From contig JAPDFW010000103.1 in assembly GCA_028826165.1 (NCBI GenBank), positions 697,501 to 761,500 on the forward strand: DNA of 64,000 bases. The letters are read 5' to 3'. Position 1 is the first letter of the stretch, and each line of letters starts with the position of its first letter. The notes beneath the pieces are model-generated. The model was not told where the DNA came from. It ran no database searches and saw nothing but the letters and a program-made list of their open reading frames with translations. Positions 30,217-39,852 of this stretch are shown here, in pieces. A program made the translations under genes and the position numbers. The DNA is from Anaeramoeba ignava (Eukaryota; Metamonada; Anaeramoebidae).

Positions 30217-33200
30217 TTAAATCTTTTTTTCTTGAGTTTTTTGGTTGATTGAAGTATAATTTTCATCAAAAACAAGAAGTGGAGCATTTGCTGGTTTATG
30301 ATACTTAACAGTAAAAGAAGAAGCATCATTTAAAAGTTGTTTTGCTTTCTCAGGTTTTAAGAATTCAGCAATCCAATGAAGAGTTCTTGTTTGAGTTCTT
30401 TTAAAATCTCTTTGAAATTCATGAAAAACTCTTGGTAATAAAACCTAATTAAAATTAAAATTAAAATTAAAATTAAAATTAAAATTAAAATTAAAATTAA
30501 AATTAAAATTAAAATTAAAATTAAAATTAAAATTAAAATTAAAATTAAAATTAAAATTAAAATTAAAATTAAAATTAAAATTAAAATTAAAATTAAAATT
30601 AAAATCAAAATTAAAATTAAAATTAAAATTAAAATTAAAATTAAAATTAAAATTGGATAAAAAATTAAAATTAAATTTAAAATTAAAATTAAATTTAAAA
30701 TCAAAATCAAAATTAAAATTAAAATTAAAATTAATATTAAATTTAAAATCGAAATCAAAATTAAAATTAAAATTAAAATTAAAATCAAAATTAAAATTAA
30801 AATTAAAATTAAAATTAAAATTAAAATTAAAATCAAAATTAAAATTAAAATTAAAACCGGATAAAAAATTTAAATTTAAAATTACTTTTTTTCTTGTTGC
30901 TAAAATTTTAACTTGATTATTTAAGAAATTGGAAGTTGCATTTGCTAATTCTTGATAAAAAGTTTCTACATAAAGAACTCTTACAGGAAGTTTTTGAGCA
31001 TCAAAATTAACAAGAACAAAATGAAATCTTGGATCAACTGGAGAAACTGTATATTTAACTCTTTTATCTGTTTCTTTGAAATATTTACTTGTTATTTTTG
31101 TTCCTTTATCACGATTTCCTCTTAAAATTCCATTCTTAATGTCATCTAATGAATAAACTTCTCGACCAATTAAATACTTGCTGTTTTGCATAAATTTCTT
31201 CAGGAAATTTCTTTCTTGTGATATTCCATTTACTAATGCTGAATGAATCGATAAAACATTATAAATATTCACAAAAAATATGAATAACTGACTCCAAACC
31301 AATCCTTTTAATTTCACCTGTTTATTTTAATTATAAAATAAATATTAAATTAAATATTAAAATAAATATTAAATTAAATATTAAATTAAATATTAAAATA
31401 AATATTAAAATGATTATAAAATTATATATTAAAATAAATATTAAAATAAATATTAAAATAAATATTAAAATAAATATTAAATTAAATATTAAAATGATTA
31501 TTAAATTAAATATTAAATTAAATATTAAAATAAATATTAAATCAAATATTAAATTAAATATTAAAATAAATATTAAAATAGATATTAAATATTAACTTTT
31601 TGTAATCTTGTTGTTAATTGTGTAAATCTGCGAAATGGAATTGAATGTCGAATCAATTCACAATTAATTTCTTCTGTTGATATCGAATAATGTGCATTGA
31701 GTAAATCAATCAAATATTCTAGTAACTTTTGAGATAAGCGAATCGGATCACAAGTTTTATCTGGTGCATTTGAAGATAAATTTAAAATACTAGCATTTCT
31801 TTCTTTTGAAACTAAAACAGCCTAAAATTTTAAATTAATTATTGAATTAATTATTGAATTAATTATTAAATTAATTATTAAATTAATTATTGAATTAATT
31901 ATTAAATTAATTATTAAATTAATTATTAAATTAATTATTAAATTAATTATTGAATTGATTTTTGAATTAATTATTAAATTAATTATTGAATTAATTATTG
32001 AATTAATTATTGAATTAATTATTAAATTAATTATTGAATTAATTTTTGAATTAATTATTGAATTAATTATTAAATTAATTATTGAATTAATTATTAAATT
32101 AATTATTGAATTAATTATTGAATTAATTATTAAATTAATTATTGAATTAATTTTTGATTTGATTATTGAATTAATTATTGAATTAATTATTGAATTGATT
32201 ATTAAATTAATTATTGAATTGATTTTTGATTTGAAAAGAAATTAGATAATTTACTGTTTTTATAGATGAAAAAATACTATAATTTGCTCCTGCTGACATT
32301 TTCTCAATTAATTCTTGATAAAGTTTAGATTGTTTAAAAGGTTCAAATGAATTTTGTTCCATTAAAGTTAAAACAACTTCTTGAGCCTAATATAAAAATA
32401 ATTATTTGAATAATAAAATAAGATGAGAATAAAAATTTTTTTTGAAACAAAATCAAAAAGAAATACTATTGATTTACTTTATCAAATATTTCAATAGAAA
32501 TTTGGTCTGATTCAACAAGTTGAATAATTTCATTTCTAGTTCTAAAATCAATATTAATTTCAAATAGTGATTCTGGTTTGATATATTTTTCATAAATTGC
32601 TTTTGCTGTTCTTTGTCTTGTTTTTTGACTTCGAATTTTTCTGTATTCAATTGCGTCCATATAAAACATAATATTTTCTTGATTTAATTCTTGAGATAAA
32701 AATTCTTTGAAATAATCAACTGCTTGTGGAATTGTAATTAATTCATGAATTGTTTCAATTTCGTTTTGATTCTGATTTTAATTTTGAATTTCATTTTGAA
32801 TTTAATTTTAATTTTAATTTTAATTTCAATTTTAATTTTAATTTCAATTTTAATTTTAATTTTAATTTTATTTTTTAATTTTAATATTAATTTTTATTTT
32901 ATATTTTAATCATTTTTTTTACTTCTGATGTTCTTTTCACAATCATTTGTGATTTTTTTTTTGTTATAAGTTTTTCTCTTTTTGATTCTTTTTCAATTTG
33001 TTTTTCATTTTTATCTTGATCTAAATTTTGTAAATTTTCCATTGTTTTTGTATTTGAAATATTTTGAAAGTTTTCACTTGGTACAGTTTTAATAGGAGTT
33101 GTAAGATTACTAAATCCTGAATCCTATAAAACAAATTTTGATTTTTATTTTGATTTTAATTTTGATTTTAATTTTAATTTTAATTTTAATTTTAATTTTA

Positions 33201-34914
33201 ATTTTGATTTTGATTTTAATTTTAATTTTAATTTTGATTTTAATTTTAATTTTAATTTTAATTTTGATTTTAATTTTAATTTTAATTTTAATTTTAATTT
33301 TAATTTTAATTTTAATTTTAATTTTGATTTTAATTTTAGTTTTAATTTTAATTTTAATTTTGATTTTGATTTTAATTTTGATTTTAATTTTAATTTTAGT
33401 TTTAATTTTAATTTTAATTTTAATTTTGATTTTGATTTTGATTTTAATTTTAATTTTAATTTTAATTTTAATTTTAATTTGGATTTTGGATTTTTGATTT
33501 TATTTTAATTTTTAATTTTAATTTTAATTTTAATTTTAATTTTTAATTTTAATTTTAATTTTAATTTTAATTTAAATTTTAATTTAAATTTTAATTTTTA
33601 ATTTTAATTTTATTTTTAATTTTTAATTTTAATTTTGATTATAATTTTAATTTTTAATTTCAATTTTAATTTTAATTTTAATTTTAATTTTAATTTTAAT
33701 TTTAATTTTAATTTTAATTTGATTTTTAATTTTAATTTTAATTTTGATTTTGATTTTAATTTTAATTTTAATTTTAATTTTAATTTTAATTTTAATTTTA
33801 ATTTTAATTTCAATTTAAATTTTAATTTTAATTTTAATTTTAATTTTAATTTTAATTTTAATTTTAATTTTAATTTTTAATTTTAATTTAAATTTTGATT
33901 TTAATTTTAATTTTAATTTTAATTTTAATTTTGATTTTAATTTTAATTTTAATTTTAATTTTAATTTTAATTTTAATTTTAATTTTGATTTTAATTTTAA
34001 TTTTGATTTTAATTTTGATTTTTATTTAAATTTTGATTTTAATTTTGATTTTAATTTTAAGTTTGATTTTAATTGTAATTGAAAATTCAAACCTCTAATT
34101 CAGATAAATCTGAAAATTCTAAATCTGTTGTTAAAATACCATCATTTGCTGTATCAAGATTATGAGCCATAAGCTTCATTTCTTCAATTTCTTTTTCCAA
34201 TTTAGCATTTTCAATTTTTTGATTTTCTAATTCTTTTGTCAATTCTTCCAAAGTTTTTGCAGCTGAAATGGAGTTTTTTTCTTGTTTTTTAGGCTCAATT
34301 TTTTGATAAACTTGTAATTGATTTTTAATATCTTCAATTTGTTTATTAATTTGTTGAAATTGTTGAATTTTTGAATTATCAACTCCAACTAATTTTTCGA
34401 CAATTTTTTGATAAATGGATTGAAAATTTTCATTTTTTTGAGAAGTTTCGTTAAGTTTTTGTTTCAAATCATCGTTTTCTTTCAGTAAATTCTTGAGATT
34501 TTCTTGATTTTCTTGAAGTTCTTTTTCGATTTTTTCTTTTAAATTATCATTTTCAAGTTTTTTTTTTTCATTTTGTAAATTTTTGATTTTTGCTTTAAGT
34601 TTTTCAACTTTATCAAATTTATTCTCATTTGTTTCGTTAACATAATTAATTAAACCATTTTGATATTGATTGTTTTGCTTCATGTTTTCCTTTCTAATTG
34701 TTTCTAGTTTTTGTTGTAAGTCATTTAGTTCGTTTCTTGATTTATTGTTTTCTGCAACTTTTTCTTTTAAAAGTGTTTGAGCTGTTTCTAATTTTTTTTG
34801 AAGTCTTTTTGTTTCTTGTTTTTTTTCTAAGTCTTTGATTTCTTTTTGTATTTTTCCTAGTTTTGTTTGAAGTTTTTGGATTTCTTCTTCTTGTTGTTTT
34901 AAAACTGAAGACAT
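30217..34914 (-). CDS. Coiled coil-RGS-DUF547 protein, seven exons
   Basis: Exons, in transcription order: 34914-34093, 33123-32923, 32771-32478, 32386-32255, 31821-31597, 31317-30886 and 30444-30217. Every intron is GT-AG and phase 0, and the joined frame gives 777 residues. Residues 1-274 are coiled coil; ~275-341 a linker; ~352-475 match an RGS domain (FKEFLSQELNQENIMFYMDA, EYRKIRSQKTRQRTAKAIYE, SFEPFKQSKLYQEL); ~555-735 match DUF547 (FFVNIYNVLSIHSAL, REVYSLDDIKNGILRGNR, DPRFHFVLV, LPRVFHEF). RGS domains speed GTP hydrolysis by G-alpha subunits; DUF547 has no settled activity. I use ATG 34914 because the frame upstream is only F/K-rich leader. The intron model rests on homology continuity and needs cDNA. 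Confidence 0.85.
30445..30885 (-). repeat. (AAAATT)n intron 6 of the RGS-DUF547 gene
   Basis: The 441-base intron is mostly AAAATT hexamers with AAAATC variants. It is a multiple of three and stays open in the frame of the preceding exon until the TAG that forms the acceptor. It interrupts the DUF547 domain between KILATRKK and VLLPRVF. Confidence 0.85.
31318..31596 (-). repeat. AAATATTAAAAT-type repeat, intron 5 of the RGS-DUF547 gene
   Basis: On the plus strand this is a 12-base AATATTAAAATA/AATATTAAATTA mixture from ~31325 to 31590. It lies between exons ending TTRLQK and starting VKLKGLVW, at the N-terminal edge of DUF547. Confidence 0.8.
31822..32254 (-). repeat. AATTAATTATTG-type repeat, intron 4 of the RGS-DUF547 gene
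   Basis: About 400 bases of a 12-base AATTAATTATTG/A unit separate the end of the RGS domain (SSIKT) from the exon starting AVLVSKERN. The unit differs from those in introns 5 and 6. Confidence 0.8.
33124..34092 (-). repeat. TTTTAA/TTTTGA hexamer array, intron 1 of the RGS-DUF547 gene
   Basis: This 969-base intron consists almost wholly of AATTTT and GATTTT hexamers. It separates the N-terminal coiled-coil exon from the linker exon. Long IL or NF open frames here are repeat translations. Confidence 0.8.
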
Positions 34915-35328
34915 TTCTTTTAATAATAATAATTTTTTTTTTTTGTGTGAGAAAAAGAAAATTAAAAAAATGATTTTTTTTATTTTGAAAAAAAATTTTT
35001 TTTTATTTAAATCAAAAGAAAAAAAAAAAAGAAAAAGAAAATTTTTTTGCTTTTTAATCATTTCCAATTTGAAATTTTAATCTCCATTTTAATTTTAATC
35101 TCCATTTTAATTTTGATTTTAATTTTAATTTTAATTTTGATTTTAATTCAAATTTTAATTTTAATTTTAATTTAAATTTTAATTTTAATTTTAATTTTAA
35201 TTTTAATTTTGATTTTGATTTTGATTTTAATTTTAATTTTGATTTTAATTCTAATTTTAATTTTAATTTTGATTTTAATTTTGATTTTGATTTTGATTTT
35301 AATTTTGATTTTGATTTTGATTTTGATT
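34915..35328. other. Spacer: leader of RGS-DUF547 gene plus TTTTAA/TTTTGA repeat
   Basis: From 34915 to ~35060 the DNA is A/T homopolymer-rich leader. From ~35080 to 35328 it is ATTTTA and ATTTTG hexamers that run straight into the NQ-coding end of the AAGAB-like gene. No separate gene is seen. Confidence 0.6.
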
Positions 35329-36705
35329 TTAATTTTTATTTTGATTTTGATTTTGATTTTGATCATCGTCTAAATCATCTAAATCATCATCTAAGTCATC
35401 ATCACTGAAACCCATCATTTTCGATAATTCTAATATAATTTTTGTTGCATTTTCTTGTCTCGTTTTAAAATCCATTTGTTTATCTAATTCTTTAAATCTT
35501 AAAACATCACTCATTATTTTCTCAAATTCATCAAATTGTTTTTCCATGTCTTCTTCAGCAATAGATTTTTTTTCAGTATTTTTTTTCAAAAATTCTTCAC
35601 GAAAGAATTCATCAATATCATTAACATCTTCTGCAAAATTTGATTCAAATTGAAGATTTTGGTTTAATAATTCATTTGAATTGATTTCATTTGAATTGAT
35701 TTCATTTGAATTTTTTTCATTTGAATTAATTTCATTTGAATTTTTTTCATTTGAATTAATTTCATTTGAATTAATTTCATTTGATTTAATTTCATTTGAT
35801 TTAATTTCATTTGATTTAATTTCATTTGAATTGATTTCATTTGAATTAATTTCATTTGATTTAATTTCATTTGAATTGATTTCATTTGAATTAATTTCAT
35901 TTGAATTAATTTCATTTGATTTAATTTCATTTGATTTAATTTCATTTAAATTTTTTTCATTTAATTCAAATTCATTTAAATTAATTTCATTTGAATTGAT
36001 TTCATTTAAATTGATTTCATTTGATTTTATGCGATTTTTTTTCCGAAAATCCTTCATTTCCATTTCATTCCATTGCGTTGTTTCTAAGCATTCAATTAAT
36101 CTTCCAATATTTGCATATTCTTCATTTGGTTCGTGTTGATCATTTAATAAACTTTTAGTTTGTGAATTTTCTTCTTTTTTGTTTTGGTTGATAAAATCAA
36201 AAGAAAGATGCTCAATATTATTGTCAATGAAATAATCTATATATTTATCATCTAGTGAGAAAACTGATTCATTTTCAAAATGGTTGCCAATGCATAAGAT
36301 TGTTTTTAGTTGAAATATTTGATTATTTTGATTAAACCATTCAATTAAATCATCAATTGTATTTTTCTATTTAAAAAATTAAACAAAAAAAAACCAAAAG
36401 TTGTTTTTTATTTAATTATTATTTTTAAGTTAATAAATTCATTTAGAAATTGTCTTGAATTTTTTAAGTCATTTGATTTTCACTTTTGAATTTTTGTAAA
36501 CAAGAATAAGTGCTTGAATTTCTTCATAATTTTCTTTTTCTTTTTCAATGTTATTAATTTCCAAAATTGAGAAAGAAATTTTTGCTGAATAATATTTATT
36601 TTCAATTTCTAAGACATTTTCATTGTTCGAATTATTTAAAATATCAGAAAGTAATGTTTTTTTTCCAACTCCATTTAATCCACAAATTAAAACTTTGTTT
36701 AACAT
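35329..36705 (-). CDS. AAGAB/p34-like adaptin-binding protein
   Basis: Two exons, 36705-36484 and 36366-35329, with a GT-AG phase-0 intron of 117 bases, give 419 residues. The N-terminus has a small-GTPase-like fold signature: KVLICGLNGVGKKT (residues 4-17), where K16 replaces the usual Ser/Thr of the P-loop, and ENKYYSAKISFSILEI, which resembles the family hallmark after the P-loop. The C-terminus FEKIMSDVLRFKELDKQMD resembles the AAGAB C-terminal helical segment. AAGAB assists assembly of AP-1/AP-2 clathrin adaptors in animals. Residues ~189-308 are an NEINS/NEIKS 15-base coding repeat inserted between the domains; the end is acidic (DDDLDD) then NQ. The degenerate P-loop fits a pseudo-GTPase. 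Confidence 0.8.
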
Positions 36706-36779
36706 TTTTCAAAAAAGAAAGAAAAGAAAGAAAAAAATGAAAAAAATATTTGAAAAAAAATTTATTTTGATTTTATTTT

Positions 36780-38145
36780 TTATTGAATAAGTCCATTTTT
36801 TTTTAACCAAAAATAATAAGATTTCAAACCATCAAGATGATCAAAAGCCAATTTATAATTTGAATTAATATTTGGATTAATATTTGAATTAATATTTGAA
36901 TTAATATTTGAATTAATATTTGGATTAATATTTGAATTAATATTTGAATTAATATTTGAATTAATATTTGAATTAATATTTGAATTAATATTTGAATTAA
37001 TATTTGAATTAATATTTGGATTAATATTTGGATTAATATTTGAATTAATATTTGATTTAATATTTGAATTAATATTTGAATTAATATTTGAATTAATATT
37101 TGAATTAATATTTGGATTAAAATTTGAATTAATATTTGAATTAATATTTGGATTAATATTTGAATTAATATTTGGATTAAAATTTGAATTAATATCTGAA
37201 TTAATATTTGAATTAATATTTGGATTAATATTTGGATTAATATTTGAATTAATATCCAAAAAATAAGAAATAGGAAGAAACATTGCATGAGCAGCATCAT
37301 CTCCTGCTTCTGGTTCTTGCTTTGGATTAATTAGATCAACATGATAGAATAATGAAATTGTGTGGCCACGAGGATCCCTATCTGGATTTCCACGAACAGC
37401 AAATATTACTGGATTTTTTCCATCTAAATTTGTTTCTTCTTTTAATTCTCTTAAAACTGATTTTTCTGGATTTTCTCCATAATCAACAAATCCTCCACAA
37501 AATGCAAAATGTCCTTTAAATGGTGGATTTTTTCTTTTTATTAATAAGATTTCAAGTTCTTTTTTGTGATTAAATCTATGAACACCTGCATCCTTTTTTT
37601 AGATTTTGATTTTGATTTAAATTTTTAATTTTAATTTTAATTTTAATTTTGATTTTAATTTTGATTTTAATTTTGATTTTAATTTTGGAATTGATTTTAA
37701 TTTTTATTTTGATTTTGGAATTGATTTTAATTTTGGAATTGATTTTAATTTTTATTTTGATTTTGGAATTGATTTTGATTTTGATTTTGATTTTAATTTT
37801 AATTTTGATTTTTGATTTTTAAATTTTGATTTTGATTTAGATTTTAATTTTAATTTTGATTTTGGAATTAATTTTAATTTTGATTTTAATTTTGATTTTA
37901 ATTTTGATTTTGATTTTGATTTTAATTTTGATTTGGATTTTGATTTTGATTTATTTTGATTTTGATTTTGATTTTGATTTTGATTTTAATTTTGATTTTG
38001 GAATTGATTTAAAATTTACAACTGTAATTGATGGTTTTTTGTATTTTTTATTTGAAAATGATTTTTTTAAATTTTGAACTAAAAATAATCCAAATTTCTT
38101 AGAACAATTTGTTAAATTGCTTTTTCCAAAAAAATTTTCAAGCAT
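36780..38145 (-). CDS. Nudix hydrolase with Asn-Ile-rich insert
   Basis: Two exons, 38145-38020 and 37592-36780, join in phase 0 to 312 residues (KPSITV|DAGVHRF). The Nudix box lies at ~76-98: GFVDYGENPEKSVLREL then KEETNL, matching Gx5Ex7REUxEExGU except that the last Gly is Asn. Catalytic metal-binding Glu residues are present. Nudix enzymes hydrolyse nucleoside diphosphate-linked compounds; the substrate here cannot be told. After LPISYFLD an insert of ~140 residues of NINSNINP repeats precedes the terminal helix LAFDHLDGLKSYYFW. The insert has no GT donor on the coding strand and keeps the frame, so it is coding. The stop lies 75 bases from the start of the AAGAB-like gene. Confidence 0.88.
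37593..38019 (-). repeat. TTTTGA/TTTTAA hexamer array, intron of the Nudix gene
   Basis: This 427-base intron is GATTTT and AATTTT words with occasional GGAATTGATTTTAATTTT segments. The donor follows ACAGTT and the acceptor AG is preceded by a short A run (TCTAAAAAAAG), which is unusual for an acceptor and is the weakest point of the model. Confidence 0.7.
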
Positions 38146-38417
38146 TTCACTTTTGAAAATAAAAACAAAAAAAAAATGAAATTGTTTTCTTTCTTTTAAA
38201 AAATTTTTTTTTTCAATTTCTAAAATAAAAATCAATCAAAAATTTATCTTTTGAATATGAAATTGATTTTGATTTGAAATTGATTTTGATTTGAAATTGA
38301 TTTGAAATTGATTTGAAATTGATTTGAAATTGATTTAAAATTAAATTGAAATTGATTTGAAATTAATTTAAAATTGATTTTGAAATTAAATTGATTTGAA
38401 ATTGATTTGAAATTGAA

Positions 38418-39590
38418 TTAATTTTTAATAATTGGAACACCAAGATCTTCTTTAAAAGATTGATTCAAATCATTTTGAGAATTTGATTGAATATTCTTGC
38501 TTTTTTTAGGGTTTTCTTTTCTTTTTTTCAATTCTTGAATTTGATTTTCATTTTGATTTTCATTTTGATTTTCATTTTGATTTTCATTTTGATTTTCATT
38601 TTGTTTTTCCATTTGTCTTTTCTTTAAAATTCGATTCAATTCTTTTTTCAATTCAATCCATTCAGATTTTTTCATAATTTGAATTTTTGAATTTGGGAAA
38701 TCAATTGAAAAATTTGAAACAACATTTTCAACATTTTTAGGATCAAAAAATTCAATAAAAGCGAAACCTTTATTTTTTTTTGAATTAGGAAATCTAGGAA
38801 TACTAATGTAAGAAATTTCTCCATATTTTTTGAATATTTCTGTTAATGATTCTCTTGTTGAATTTTTTGGAATATATTCTGCATAAATTGTTCTGTTTGT
38901 AAAATCTAGTTTTGGAGGAAGTGGATTTAAACGACGAACTTGTAAATTTTCTTCATCAACAACCAATGCTTTTGATTCTTTTAGTGATTTTACTAAATCT
39001 GTTATGTTTTCTGTTAATTCTTTGATTTTATTGAATTTTATGAAAATTTCTAATTCAATCCATCCTTGATTATTTTTTTTTAGAAAAGACTTGAGATATT
39101 TATCTTTTGATAAATTACTATCTCCGAGATAAAATTCCATTTGTTTTTGAATTTTTATCAAATGATTTATATTTTGATTTTGATTTTGATTTTGATTTTG
39201 ATTTTGATTTTGATTTATATTTTCATTTTGATTTTGATTTTTATTTTTATTTTGATTTTGATTTTGATTTTGATTTTGATTTTGATTTTGATTTTGATTT
39301 TGATTTTGATTTTGATTTTGATTTTGATTTTGATTTTGATTTCTATTTCTGTTTCTATTTCTATTCCTGTTTCTATTTCTGTTTCTATTTCTATTCCTGT
39401 TTTGATTTAAATTTTGATTTTGATTTTGATTTTTATTTTGATTTTTATTTTGATTTTGATTTTGATTTTGATTTTGATTTTGATTTTGATTTAAATTTTG
39501 ATTTTGATTTTGATTTTGATTTAAATTTTGATTTTGATTTTTATTTTGATTTTGATTTTGATTTTGATTTTGATTTAAATTGTCAATCAT
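38418..39590 (-). CDS. La-motif/RRM protein, LARP7-like
   Basis: The product has 390 residues. Residues ~4-143 are an NQ tract with NK, NL and a run of NR codons. The La motif spans ~146-225 (QMEFYLGDSNLSKDKYLKS, WIELEIFIKFNKIKELT). An RRM spans ~236-310 (RTIYAEYIPKNSTRESLTE, GFAFIEFFDPKNVENVV). The pattern YIPKN...ISYISIPRFP..KGFAFIEF is closer to LARP7 than to genuine La. A NENQ run and basic tail follow. LARP7 proteins bind the U-rich 3' end of a pol III RNA such as 7SK or telomerase RNA; the RNA partner here is unknown. No intron is needed. The start ATG 39590 lies just after TCATTTT repeats. Confidence 0.87.
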   Translation of the reverse strand: MIDNLNQNQNQNQNQNKNQNQNLNQNQNQNQNLNQNQNQNQNQNQNQNKNQNKNQNQNQNLNQNRNRNRNRNRNRNRNRNRNRNQNQNQNQNQNQNQNQNQNQNQNQNQNQNQNKNKNQNQNENINQNQNQNQNQNQNQNINHLIKIQKQMEFYLGDSNLSKDKYLKSFLKKNNQGWIELEIFIKFNKIKELTENITDLVKSLKESKALVVDEENLQVRRLNPLPPKLDFTNRTIYAEYIPKNSTRESLTEIFKKYGEISYISIPRFPNSKKNKGFAFIEFFDPKNVENVVSNFSIDFPNSKIQIMKKSEWIELKKELNRILKKRQMEKQNENQNENQNENQNENQNENQIQELKKRKENPKKSKNIQSNSQNDLNQSFKEDLGVPIIKN

Positions 39591-39852
39591 TTTTAATAAA
39601 ATTTTAAAAAGAGAAAAAAATGAAAAAAATGAAAAAAAATGAAAATGAAAAAATTTTTTTTAATTTTGTTATTATTTTTGAAGATTTTTTTTTGCTTTTT
39701 TTTTTTGAAGTTTTTAAAGAGAAAATTTTCTTTTAAAAAAAAAAGCAAAAAAAAAAAAAAAGTGGAACGAGAAAAAAATGGAAAAAAAAATTTGAAAAAA
39801 AAAAAAAGTTATCAATGAATTTGTAAAAAAAAAATGAATAGTATCAATGATT

